Shown: positions 11,707-22,839 of the stretch, piece after piece
Numbering within the stretch: the first letter of the stretch is position 1
How the letters are laid out: the number at the start of each line of letters is the position of its first letter
Assembly (NCBI GenBank): GCA_020310875.1
Contig: CM035439.1
Location: 141,179,139 to 141,243,138, forward strand
Direction of reading: 5' to 3'
DNA length: 64,000 nucleotides
DNA from: Ceratopteris richardii
Lineage: Eukaryota; Streptophyta; Polypodiopsida; Polypodiales; Pteridaceae
Position numbers and translations under genes: made by a program
Notes under the pieces: model-generated
Told to the model about the DNA's origin: nothing
The model's database searches: none
The model's input: only the letters and a program-made list of their open reading frames with translations

Positions 11707-13262
11707 TTAGTGAAGCTTCTTCCTTTGTCTTCTGCTTTTCTTCTTTTTGCTTGACTCTCCCTCAACACTGCCCCCTTCCTGAACTCTGTCGTCCCCGACA
11801 GGCTTTGGAAGTCGACGGGAGTTTGTTTTGTACACTTTTTGCTCTGTTTCATTAAGCAGATTAGCTTCACATATCATGAGTTTCTTCCAATGTTCTGCTT
11901 TCACACCATCATGTGGTGGCTGTCTGTGGTCAGTGAAGAAGCTTAGCTCATATGCCACTAATCTAGCATTCAAGTTGGATGACATCTTTAAAAAGATTTC
12001 TGAATCAATTTCAAAAAAACCTGTGAAAAAGGATTCTTCAAATGTTTGCATATATATACTCGGTAAAAACATCAGCCTAGAATAATATGCCATTATTGTG
12101 GGTCGGCTAGGCATAACAGACAAATAAAAAATGAGGATATATGTGCCTTGATTAATGCCAATGAAATTTAAAAATGTATACGCCGCGTGCTTGAACACCT
12201 TCAAAATTGTAAGGATCATGCTGAGAATTTTATTCGTCATTTTGATAGTTAGATTGGGTACTGTTGCATAACAATGCAACCAAAATTCAATGGTTTTTAT
12301 CATATAATCTTCGGTTGGTAGATAGTTGAGGTGGACTTGGAAGTAGCGGATAATTCAGCCACTGTTTATTGATCACACCATTCTTCTGCATGTCCAAAAA
12401 TTCTCTTGCTTCTCTGCGACGGGGTGTTGGGTAAAATGAAGGGTTTACCTGTAATAAATACGGTGTTGCTTGCCAGTGCACCTGCAAAGTAGGATTTTTC
12501 TCCAAAAATTTTCTTCTCCAAACAGGTTGTGCAGCTTCAAATTCCTCTTGAGTATAATTGAATGTATTATCGTTGAATTGCAGCTGCTCATCAGGAGCTT
12601 TCTGTGTTATCTTCTTTATGTATTGCCTTGTTTTCTCTTTCATTAGTCCATATTGAATGTTGAAAGGCTTCATTATTGTATCCAAGTCTTTGCCCTTTAT
12701 TTTTGCTTCCTTCATTACTTTGATCACTTCATTTTCAAAATTCTCTGTCAATCGGGATACCAATAGTGCCCGTTCCTTCTGACCTATTTCTGCAGTATAT
12801 GGCATTGGATGATCATCACATGGTTCCGCCATCTGCTCTTTAATTGGAGAATTATAGATTGGGGGAGATAGAGGACGTACCTCTACCTCGTCAGTAGGAT
12901 TCTCTTGTCTTGGCTCTACTGGTGTCCCAATGGATACTTTCTCTTCTGCTTTGGTTTCGAATTGTGCAAGGTGTGCAGTCTTTTCTTTAATTTCTTGCAT
13001 AGCTGCCCTGAGTGTCTCTCTGGCTGCAAGCAATTCATTACCAATTTCTGCTACTTGGTCTACATTTTCGCTGTAACTCTTTACAAGTTTGGCATTCTTC
13101 CCATTCCTCTATTCGTGCTTGCTCTTGTTTTAGCAGATCTGCATATTTCTCAATCTGATCTTTCAATTCTTTTTGGTCAGTGACTGATGTTTCTGGTTTT
13201 TCTATAGGTTGGTCATACAGTAATGCCTTCATCAGTTCTTTGTTTCGGTTGTTATTGCTTAA
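11707..13262 (-). pseudogene. Family-B extra ORF of E2, C-terminal part (broken)
   Basis: The minus-strand remnant is colinear with the C-terminal half of the E1 extra ORF. It shows the coiled coil ('RNKELMKALLYDQPI'), 'HPMPYTAEIGQKERALLVSRL', 'WLNYP', 'KHAAYTFLNFIGINQGT' and the basic tail 'SSKKKKSRRQRKK'. A stem-loop and purine run (11786-11801 and beyond) lie inside the coding part, as in E1. It is broken, with about three breaks. The N-terminal half is absent because copia sequence begins at about 13262. Confidence 0.75.
11786..11801 (-). other. Pre-PPT stem-loop, copy in E2
   Basis: CTGTC, a 6-nt loop and GACAG form the same short hairpin as at 4210-4225, read on the minus strand. Confidence 0.45.
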
Positions 13263-16180
13263 AACCCTTTGCAACAAGTCGTTCTTTATATTTTGGAGAA
13301 GAACTATGTGATGTGAATTTCAGCTTATATACCCATTTACATGGTAAAGCTTTCCTACCCTTTGGAAAAGGTACTAAGTCCCAAGTACCATTCTTGTGAA
13401 TAGGATCCAACTCACTCTTCATGGCACGCTCCCACTTGACATGATCCTCTGTGTACATAGCCTCTTTGTAGCATAACAAAACCTAAACCTCAAACATACC
13501 TAACAGGTGGATGTGAGACACATGTAGAACGTCTCAATGGTTGTTGAACAGGAACATGTGCAGGCTGATCTGAATGGACAGGCTCAATGGTTGTTGAACA
13601 GGAACATGTGCAGGCATCTGTTAGCATAACAAAACCTAAACCTCAAACATACCTAACAGGTGGATGTGAGACACATGTAGAACGTCTCAATGGTTGTTGA
13701 ACAGGAACATGTGCAGGCTGATCTGAATGGACATTCTCTTGAACATCCCTATGTGCAACATTTTTATGCATGCTAACCGGAGGACTAGTATCCTCAAACA
13801 CCACTCTTCTCACTTCAACCTCCTTAATGGGCTGTTTATGCATCTTAGACTCATTAAAAATGACATCACTACTTTTGATCACTGACCGTGTTTCAGGATC
13901 CCATAAGCGATATCCAAATTGTCCTTCTCGACCATATCCAAGAAAAATGCATTTCTTTGACTTATGGTCCAACTTTTGTCTAAGATTATTGGGTATATGA
14001 ACATATGCTTCACACCCAAAAACTCAAAGATGATCATAATATGGTGATTTCCCTGTCCATAACTCTTGTGCCACTTTCAGACCTTTGGCAGTACTAGGTG
14101 AAAGGTTAATCACATGAACTGCAATCAATACTGCTTCTACACAAAAACCTTGTGAGAGGTTTGCATGATGCAACATAGAGACTACTCTATCTTGAATAGT
14201 TCTATTCATCCTCTCAGCTACACCATTCTGTACTAGGGTATAAGGAGCTGTAAACTCTCTACAAATCCCTCTAGACTGACAAAAAAGGCTGAATTCATGT
14301 GAGGTATACTCACCCCCATTATCTGAATGCGAAGCCTTAAGCTTAGTTCCTTTTTCAGTCTCAACTGAAGCAATCCATTTTTTGAAAGTAGGGAATACAT
14401 CATCCTTTGATTTGATAGGATATATCCAGACTTTTCTAGTAGCATCATCTATGAAAGTGACAAAGTAAAGAGAACCACCTAAGGACCTAGTGGGCATAGG
14501 ACCACACACATCTGTATGAACGAGATCTAAAGGCTGAATTGAAGAGTCAATGTGCATTCTATGCACATTTCTGGTTTGCTTTCCATAATGACAATGCTCA
14601 CAAAATGAAAAATCAGAGAAAGATAACACAGGTAAGTAGCTAGAATGAGAAAGATTTTCCATTCCACTACGACATATATGGCCCAAACGACCATGCCAAA
14701 TACAAGCCATAGGATGTTCAATAACAACTAACAAGTGTTCTTTCTATGATACAAATAAAGGATAAACTGAGCCAACTTTGCTTCCTTTTGCAATAACCAT
14801 ATTGCCCTTTGATATACGAAAGGATTGAGCATAGAAGACCACCTTGTAACCAAGGTCATCAAGTTGACCAACTGACATCAAACTGCATGATAACTGAGGT
14901 ACATGGCGTACATTAAGCATAGTAAATTTTGAACCATCAATGAACTGCACAACCACATCTCCAATCCCCACAACATCACACTGGTAAGAGTCACCAAGTC
15001 TCATGGTACCAAGAGACTTTGCTACATAATTAGAGAACCATTCTCTATGTGGTGTCACATGGAAAGAAACACCAGAATCTAGCAGCCAAGTGTGGGAAAG
15101 AGAATGAGCCATAAGTGCCTCAGATGACACAATACTATCAAGTGTCAACACATTAGCATCATCAGAAATAGCATTAATTTCTTCACACTCGAAGTAGATG
15201 GTGCAGGTAACTGTTTAACATGCCCATCAACATTCTGTCCTTTACCTTTAGCATTCTTTAATGCATAACAGTCTTTCTTCATGTGTCCTTTCTTATGACA
15301 ATAATGGCATTCGATATCCCTCTTCCTTGATTACTTCTACTCTTATTCCGTTGACCATTCTTTTCCTTGTTCTTGCTCTTGCCACGTTGCTGATTCTTTC
15401 CTTGGTAAGAATCACGAACATTATATGCATCTCCACTCTGAGTGCCAACCATAGATTTTCTACGGATCTCCTTACTCAAGAGTGCTCCACATATGTCATC
15501 ATAGACGAGTTTACCACCAGGTGCACTGTTGCTAATAGCTGTGCAAAACGTATCCCATGATGATGGCAGGGTGCATAACAGCAATACTGCTTTCATTTCA
15601 TTATCCATATCCATTTTCTGAGCCTGTAACTTGGAGAATATAACATCAAACTCATTTAGATGAGCAGCAACACTATCTATGTCCTTCAAATGAGGGTCAT
15701 ATAATTTTCTCATCAGATACACTTTATTTGATGCCGTCTCTTTTTCATATGTATTGCATAACTTCTTCCAAAGCTCCTCTACACTTTCATAGTCTAATAT
15801 TGTAAAGTAAACATTATCTGCCAGGTGCAAGTGAATGGTAGACCTGGCCATTTCATCTAACTCATCCCAATCATCTTCATCCATGTCAATAGGCTTCTTT
15901 GAAATCCCATTTACTGGTTTCCATTGCCTCCTTTGAATCAGCACATCTTTAATCTGATTCTTCCATAGAGCAAAGTTTGTGCCATCAAATTTTTAGATCT
16001 CAAAATGGTCTTTGCCCTGCAAGTTATAGCTCCTCCTTGGAACACTAGCACTAGACCTTGATCCACCGGATGTGCCTGATACCTCTGATTCCATGATGGT
16101 AGAGAACTGAATAGAATGATAATGGAGCTAGAAGAGTCCAAACACCAACAAATAAGTGTATCAAGGAGTAAATCGACCAC
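13263..16180 (-). mobile_element. Ty1/copia retrotransposon fossil (gag, protease, integrase, start of RT)
   Basis: The order on the minus strand is that of Ty1/copia. Gag starts near 16095 ('MESEVSGTSGG') and runs through the copia gag core ('YESVEELWKKL', 'LLCTLPSSW') to a basic tail. Protease follows ('WLLDSGVSFHVTP', about 15090), then the integrase zinc region ('WHGRLGH', 'CEHCHYGK'), the integrase core ('HTDVCGP', 'HSDNGGEY', 'QNGVAERMNRT') and 'KKCIFLGYG'. It ends with the opening of RT ('WERAMKSEL', 'CKWVYKLKF'). Most of RT and RNase H is absent, no LTR was identified, and it is broken with many breaks. Integrase before RT rules out Ty3/gypsy. Confidence 0.85.
13470..13735. repeat. 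Local direct repeats within the copia fossil
   Basis: About 108 bp (13472-13579) recurs at about 13624-13731. A shorter piece (GGCTCAATGGTTGTTGAACA and following bases) is repeated once more between the two. The high identity suggests a fairly recent local duplication. Confidence 0.7.
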
Positions 16181-17004
16181 TGTATAGTTGACTAAACCAG
16201 AATTCTGGAAAAAATTTTCCAGAGTATCCTCTGCAAAATTAGCATATGACCAGTGTCAAAGTATCATAAAACTGCAAGTACTGACATGTCTACCTGCATA
16301 GTGAATGACTGACTCCACTGCATATAATCAGTTACCCAATAGAAGCCAACTAGGCTTATCGAGCACCTATGAACAACTATCATACATCTCCTATGGCGAG
16401 GCTGGGTAAGTCTTGCACCTGCATCACCAAAGAGACCCCGACATCTGGGTGTCTCCCAGTTAAGAAAACCTCACCACGAACTTCTTTATCAAACGTAAAA
16501 GGCTTTATGCAAAGAACGTAACTGCTATATCAATGACCACATGGACGTACATAAGCGGTATCCATAGAAGCGTACATGGTGTGTATGTGCTCAATGTATG
16601 CAATAAAATGACACTAAAGGATGAATACACAGGCCAGAAACTAGCCAATAACACCTGCAACTGTCTGTCAACTCTGATGTTTTAGGCTTAAAAATCCTGC
16701 ATAAATTTGCAACGGCTTCTCCCACCAAAACTGAAAACCTCTCGAGAAACCTGTAGTTTTACGAGTGTGGCTGAAAATACAGCCCCAAAGGTTGATATTT
16801 ATTGTCTGAGAAGTACAAAGAACACTCTTCTTGATGTTCTTGGACCTGTGTGAAGAGAACTATGTGCGAAAATACTCCAAAATGGCTCCAAAAGACACCC
16901 CAAAAATGCTTCAGAAATAGGCTTTGAAAGCAAAGAATGAAGCTTTGAGGGACCAAAACTTGTTCAAGGTAATGTCAAACTTAGTCTTTCCCCTTCTTCA
17001 GACA
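16181..17004. other. Unassigned stretch upstream of copia gag
   Basis: This may hold the copia leader and LTR remains, because it precedes gag on the minus strand. I could not find the usual tRNA-Met primer site or clear LTR ends. No gene is supported. Confidence 0.3.
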
Positions 17005-17110
17005 CCACAAGAGTGTAGCTTAGTGGCAAGAGATTCCCATGGTTAAGCGAGCTCTGGGGGGAACAATACTGGGATGGGTGACCTCCCGGGAAGTATCGGG
17101 AACCTCTATA
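17005..17110 (+). repeat. 5S rRNA-derived sequence (Cassandra-like or 5S-derived repeat)
   Basis: GATTCCCAT, GGTTAAGCG and especially GGGATGGGTGACCTCC followed by GGGAAG match the middle and 3' part of plant 5S rRNA, including the C box of its internal promoter. The segment between the first two blocks is about 12 nt shorter than in a true 5S gene. The sequence before it, TAGCTTAGTGGC, looks like a tRNA A box. Cassandra elements are known to carry 5S sequences in their LTRs. Only one copy is seen here and no paired LTR, so a solo LTR or a 5S-derived SINE is equally possible. Confidence 0.6.
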
Positions 17111-19287
17111 TTCCTTGATCGTCGCGCACAGCCAACGGTGCCAATGGTGACTTTGATGACTCGGATGACAAGGTATGCCAAGGTCTATGCCTTGATCGCC
17201 ACCTTACTCGAAAGCCTGGGGGGGTGCTCGCTTCGCTCGCACAAAAGGAACAAAGATTTTGCCTCGAGCTGCTGTGATACTAGTCAAGTATTTCGCTGGC
17301 GATGCACCACAATGCGCTCTCCTTTTCGAGAGCTCCACGACGATATGCTTGAAGTAGAAAACCGAGCTCCTAAGGCCGCACACAGTACTCCGTGCAGAGG
17401 CTGCAGAATACGTAGAAAACACAGTACACAAGGAGCATGAAGACAGACTTCTTAGGTCTTACAAATGCGGTCGAACTTACAGTCTGTGACTGACCAGGCC
17501 ACTATATGTTTTATTAAAGAGCATATACAAAGAAGTGTCCGGTGGTCATTTGGCCTTTCACATGGACACTAACGGTAACAATTATCTATATATATATATG
17601 CATATGTTGACTCAATATGCATACATATAAACAAACATACATTCCCACACAGATTCATATTCACTCATATTCTTACAGACATGCATCCGTCATGTATATA
17701 TCACTTGAGAAGGCCCTATAATATATCAATTATTGGACCTTTTAAGAGGCTTATGGATGTTTATAGCAATTATGGCCCCCACACTCGGATCATAGGCACA
17801 CACAATAAAAGTTGCTAAGACAAGTTGCCAAAGAACATAAGGGCATGAACAATTCACAAGTCGATGATGAAAATAGGTCGAATCAATACTACCCTATAGA
17901 GAGTTGTGCACGATATGTTTCTATAGAGCATACCCGACAAGAAGGAAGAGGGCTAGACACTAGGCATGTGAGGGTTTTAGTTCAGATATCTCCAATACAA
18001 TTCTCCAATACAATGTGCAGAAAGAAGCACGTCTCTTTGTAGACAAGAGAAAGGTAAGAGATGTAACAAGTTGTTCAACCAAACTCTAGAATGGTATCAT
18101 ATGCTCACTACTATGAATAGCTTGACCTTTCCAAGGATCCTTTTAACTAGGCTTCATAGGAGGATAAAAGCACCAAAAATCATCTCTATATATGAACATA
18201 CCAAATAACTTGAGATTCAAGGGATTAGGGTGAACATAATCCCAATTGAAGAATAAGAATAGCTAGCAACCTTCTATACATTCTCCCTTGGAGGATTCTT
18301 CTTGTCCGTCCAACTTCGTAACTTTCAACTTAACTTGTGTGTTCTTATATTTGTAGGATTTTGAGTCCATGTGGAAATTGTCTAGGCATCCACTAGCCTA
18401 TCTACTAAAGTGCTAAGATCTTTGGTGGGGCGAGATGCCATCTCCCTTCCACGTGACGAGCGAGTGAATGGAAGCCAACTTTGAACTTGGAAACCACATG
18501 TGCGAAGCGTGTGGGAAAGCGTGTCCTATGCCCTCTTTTTTGCTTTTTGTTTTTGTTTTTGTTTTTTTTTTTGGGTTTCTCTTTCCATTTGCTTTGAAAG
18601 GCTTGTTTTCTTCCTTCTTACATAAGGATGGTAGGTTTGGCCACATGAACAATTCCAACTAATTGTTGACTTGAGTGCCCACTTGCTTACTTTTTATCCA
18701 ACACAAAGCGTGGCTTCCTCGAAGCATCAAGTGAAATCCAAGCAAGTGGGTACAAGCGCTCTAACCCTCATCTCCCCTCCACATCAAATGCTACTAAATT
18801 CCCAACTGTAGAAAACCCATAACTCCCAAAAACGACTCCATCTCGGAGAGGTTTTTGATAAGCAGATACCTTGAATTGTCGATTTCATTGAGCTCACACT
18901 TGGTCCAAATGGTGTGGTGAAAGAAGAGTGTGACTAGGTCCCCCCCCTTGTGCAAATTCAGAAGCGAGATGTGATTGAAGGATGGGGGTGTGAATAGTGT
19001 TTTTGCAAGGCTATGGACCATCCTAAAGAGGGGAGAAACTATAGTAGGTGTGAAGATGTATAGATTAGTGTGATGGAATGTCTTCCATGTTGAAAAGCAA
19101 TCGAGATGTTGTGTGATGGGGGAATAGTTGTGCTACATTGTACTAGTCAATAGTGTTCGCACATGGGATCAGCATGCTTTTTTCTTTGCGTCTTGAAAGG
19201 GGGGGTATGGGAATTGTTATTGAAGGGCAAGCTCAAGCGTCGGTGGAATTGAGTGGGATTCCACCCTAAGCAAGGGTGGGTGGACAA
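17111..19287. other. Intergenic sequence, no gene recognised
   Basis: This stretch holds a short TA-rich run (about 17586-17602) and a poly-T run near 18558-18570. Short open frames occur but have neither recognisable motifs nor support. It may contain old repeats or distal regulatory DNA of the GATA gene. Confidence 0.4.
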
Positions 19288-19350
19288 TGGAGGAGAGAGA
19301 GAAAGAGAGGGAGAGAGAGTTGTGTGTGTGAAAGAGAGAGAAAAGGAGAG
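19288..19350 (+). repeat. GA-rich microsatellite upstream of the GATA gene
   Basis: Interrupted GAGAGA tracts flank a TGTGTGTG run about 600 bp before the GATA start codon. A TATA-like TTTTTATATG lies just after it (about 19378-19388). GA tracts are common in plant core promoters and 5' UTRs, so this may mark the transcription start region. Confidence 0.5.
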
Positions 19351-19925
19351 AGAGAATCGTCTTTACGAAGTTCCCCTCTTTTTATATGCGTTTTATGCTG
19401 TTCCCCAAAAAGCAAAAAAGTAAAGCTTCCGAGTTCCGACTAGCCTAAGGCATACTCCCTCAAATCAAGCCCTTTTTCTCACCCACGCAGAGCTTTGATT
19501 ATTTCCATGCTGGGCGACTGGGTGCCTTGCAACGGCGGTCCTAGAATTCTAGTCAAAGTGCGTGGCATGTCCTCCCTGGCTGCCTCCCATTGGTCGGACT
19601 CTGCCAACCTGGAAAAAGACGCCGACATGGCGAGTCGCGACCGTTCACCGAGCCTCGGAGATGCCAGGAGTGCAGATGATGTCAGCATTCTGGCTGGTGC
19701 CGTGCCGAAGTGGATCCACACACTTTTATTTATGCAGAATCACGAGGGTTGGCTAATTAGTCCTTCCTGCACGTGGTCGCGCTATCTCTCCCCCTTCTCC
19801 GTTCAAGAGACTACTTTCCTGTTTCACGGTTGTCTCCTGCATCAGTGCTCCTCCCCTGCCATAGCTCGCTTCGTTGCGAAGATTATATCCCAATCTCTTC
19901 AGTCTCAAGCGGTTGGGCGGAATTC

Positions 19926-21253
19926 ATGGAAGTGCAGCGGAACTACGATGGAGAGTCTCTATTAGTTGACGAGCTGTTCGACTTCTCCTGCGGTGACTTC
20001 GGGGGCATCTGTGAGGAGGATGATCAGGACGGATTGAACAGCATCTTCGGAGAGCTCGCTCAGCCATCTTCCTCTGCCTTGACGAGCATATACGATCATG
20101 GGTCGTCTTGCTCCTTCTCGTCCTCCTCCTTGTCGTCGTCGTCGTTGGACGCACCAGAAGCCGTGGAGTCTTTCTATTCCCCAGTAATCTTCCAATTCCT
20201 TTCCAATTATGACCTGTATTTTGCGTGTTTTTAAGAGGGTGTTATAGAATGAAGAACACCATCTGTTCTGTCATATATGTTCCTGTACATGGTGGGGAAG
20301 GCACTAACGCTGCTGTCGCTACTGCTGTTGCGCAGCCGGAGGGGATGAAAGGGCGCACAGAGTGGTTTTCCATGTTTGTTGAAGACAGCAAGAGAGCAGA
20401 TGACAAGTGCACGGAGCTCGCGAGGGACGACCTCTGCTTTATTAAGGGGAGGGGCAGAATGGAGTTCCTCTTCGAGAACTCAGAGGTAGAGAAGCCACTG
20501 TCAACGTCGTGGCTGCGAATGACTGGAAGTGGGACATTTTGCGAGTTTTTAGACCTCGGAGCCACCCCTTTGACAGAGTTGACAGCTCCGGATTCTGTTA
20601 TGAAAAACTACGGGTGGGACAAGAAGGGGCGCAGCAAGAGGTCCAGCCGGAACGGAGGCAGGGCATGGACGCTGCAGACGGCGCTGGCGCTGAAAAGCAA
20701 GGCCCCCGCGCCGTCCGCGACGCCTGACGCCTCTCAACCACACCTCTTTGACGAGGACGAGGACGACGATTACCACAGCCAGGCTTCCTCCCTCGAATAC
20801 GAGCCTTCGTACAGTTACGATGAAGAGCAGAAAGCCAGGAAAAAGCTCAAGAAGGAGAAGCGGGCGGGTGGGGCTGGCGGCGGCGAGGAGGGCCGGCGCT
20901 GCTCGCACTGTCAGGTGCAGAAGACGCCTCAGTGGAGAGCTGGGCCGCTGGGGCCGAAGACGTTGTGCAACGCCTGCGGCGTCCGATACAAGTCGGGCCG
21001 TCTGCTGCCCGAGTACAGGCCAGCTGCTAGCCCCACCTTCATCTCGGAGCTGCATTCCAACTCCCATAAGAAAGTCCTCGAGATGCGCAACTCCAAGACG
21101 GACACTACTGAAACGACGTCTCCATCGCTAATGATGCCCCCTCCGTCGGGATCGACCCCGCTGCCTTGTCCCTTCCAACAGGAGGACCAGGAACAGGAAG
21201 AATTTAGCAGCTGCTCTCAAGAAAGCACAGTCTCGACGGAGTCAAGGCCGTAG
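19926..21253 (+). CDS. GATA-type zinc finger transcription factor (class A)
   Basis: This is the only clear host gene. The proposed model is exons 19926-20183 and 20336-21253. The 152-nt intron begins GTAATC, ends GCGCAG and falls in phase 0, giving 391 residues. The N terminus has an acidic '[14 protein letters not shown]' segment followed by Ser-rich sequence. Right after the splice comes '[10 protein letters not shown]', matching the 'EWLSxFVEDSF' element of plant class-A GATA factors. An acidic stretch and a basic 'KKLKKEKR' patch precede the finger, whose cysteines are residues 275, 278, 297 and 300 (C-X2-C-X18-C-X2-C). After it come the subfamily signatures '[14 protein letters not shown]' and '[13 protein letters not shown]'. 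It should act in the nucleus, binding (A/T)GATA(A/G) sites. Exon 2 is GC-rich, unlike the surrounding repeats. The exact splice sites are inferred. Confidence 0.88.
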
Positions 21254-21868
21254 ATCATTTCTTGGCGTACTACGGCTATGTTGTGTCCCGAGGTGTGCAG
21301 CAGCTTTGTGGAGCCTTACGAAAAGTTCTGTAGTTTGTACAATGGCTAGTGGTGATGACAATGGTACTACTGGTGGTCTTGTAGCTTTGGACCAACTCAA
21401 AGAAACTTCAATTTCTCTCTCATTATTATTAAAATTTTTAGCATTCTTTATAGCCGTTTAATCAACAGTTTTCCCTTTTTTTTCTTCCATGAATTTCTAA
21501 GATGACGTAATTATCCTACTTGGAGCATTCGAACGACAGGAATGGGTCAATGCTCCGACACGGCCAGGCTGTCGAAGTCCATCTTTAATGTAAATTCCTT
21601 GTAGCAAGCGTTACGTATAGATAACGATTAACGACTATGTTTGACGTTCATCCAAAAGAGGAAGGACGCGTGTCTGCTGATATTAGCGTATCGGAAACAT
21701 TCCTTTGCGTTTGACACAAGCTTGGAACTTCGAGTGAGAAGGGGAGGGGGCGGCTACTCAATCGTTTACCGACTTAAATGTCCCTTGTGAGTTTCACTAT
21801 GTGCAATTATGTGTGGAACACAAGGTAACTCAAAAGGGTTGAATGGTCAAAAAGTTTAGGCAACTTTA

Positions 21869-22042
21869 CCAAGTGGGTATATCATGGAGGACAAAAGGGA
21901 GGACAATCTTCATTTTCAACTTTGCGTGACAAGTGGGTCTAGCATGGGAGACAAACCAAGTGGGTATATCATGGAGGACAAAAGGGAGGACAATCTTCAT
22001 TTTCAACTTTGCGTGACAAGTGGGTCTAGCATGGGAGACAAA
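21869..22042. repeat. 87-bp tandem duplication
   Basis: 21869-21955 is repeated at 21956-22042 with at most a base or so of difference at the junction. Inside each unit AAGTGGGTATATCATGGAGG resembles AAGTGGGTCTAGCATGGGAG, so the unit itself arose from an older shorter repeat. Confidence 0.85.
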
Positions 22043-22757
22043 GAAGAGAGGTGATAGATTCTACTGTGTGGGTGAGGACGACGATCGACGGGAGCTGCTT
22101 CGCGATTTATCTTCCATAACAGCGCAGCCATTGTTGGCTTCAACAGAGCTATAGACGGGAGCTTGACGAAAAGTAGCGCCGTTCGAAAAACCCTGTTCCT
22201 GTAGGCGGCGCTGCTAGCAAAGGTATGGAAGTGGCGTTGGCAGTGAGTGTGTACAGCAACGAGTCTTGATCCCACTTCGACGGCTCCAGAAAGCAACGAG
22301 AACATCACAAAATTTGCTACAACTCTGATAGGAGAGGGACGACAATCCACGGTTGGCAGGTCGACGATTGATAGGTGACGATTGACGGTAGGGACGATCG
22401 ACAGGGCGCTAGACGATTGACAGTAGGCGTGTGTGGGTCACGACCAACGGGGAACCAGGTTTGGGGCGTGAGCGTCGCGACTGACGGGGAACCAGGGCCT
22501 CGTGGGACTTTGTGCCTTGGTGGGGTGTTCACTTACCCTCTGGTTGCGCACTTTATTGGAGTTTTTTAAAGGGAGTTGGACCTTAGTTAAAGAAGGCTCA
22601 TGACTGACGCCCGCAGACTTCATCCTGTCCCTGGATTGAAGAAGCGTTTGTAGTGGGCCCCAGCCTGGTTCATGGTGGCATTTTCAGAGGTGGAATCTAC
22701 CGTCACCCGTGTATGAGAAAATCCTTTGACCACTCGCATTGAAGGCTTCAGATATCT

Positions 22758-22806
22758 CCGCAATTTAAATTTAATGAATTAAGCAATTTAAATTTAATGA
22801 ATTAAG
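22758..22806. repeat. 23-bp A/T-rich tandem duplication
   Basis: AATTTAAATTTAATGAATTA with its flanking bases occurs twice in a row, about 35 bp from the LINE-1 poly(A) end. Confidence 0.8.
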
Positions 22807-22839
22807 CTGCATCGCTATTGGGCAAATTGAGCATGCACT

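Larger units (their letters stand above)
10260..13262 (-). mobile_element. Ty3/gypsy-like element E2, 3' part (family-B relative of E1)
   Basis: On the minus strand this holds the end of a family-B extra ORF, an untranslated stretch with the paired GCCCC/GGGG repeats, a purine tract (about 11152-11167) and a 3' LTR that ends inside the E7 fossil. It is colinear with E1 at 422-5665. On its 5' side it is abruptly replaced at about 13262 by copia sequence, so only the 3' part is present. It is broken, with about three breaks in the ORF. Confidence 0.75.
21254..22838. other. Downstream flank of the GATA gene, no gene recognised
   Basis: This includes the GATA 3' UTR (to roughly 21450), an 87-bp tandem duplication, G/C-rich sequence with repeated GACGATTGAC-like words (about 22360-22420) and a 23-bp A/T-rich duplication next to the LINE-1 tail. 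No coding region is supported. Confidence 0.4.

Noticed and set aside
17039-17440. Open frame of about 133 codons overlapping the 5S-like block
   Set aside because: Its beginning is rRNA-derived sequence and the rest has no recognisable motif.
18413-18658. Lys/Thr-rich minus-strand open frame
   Set aside because: The composition comes from a poly-T / TTTTG run on the plus strand. No other support.
22041-22056. 16-bp match AAGAAGAGAGGTGATA with 54511-54526, as a target duplication of a giant insertion
   Set aside because: The string is purine-rich and a match of this length is expected about by chance in 64 kb. LINE-1, LINE-2 and LINE-3 each have their own 3' ends, so a single insertion does not fit.
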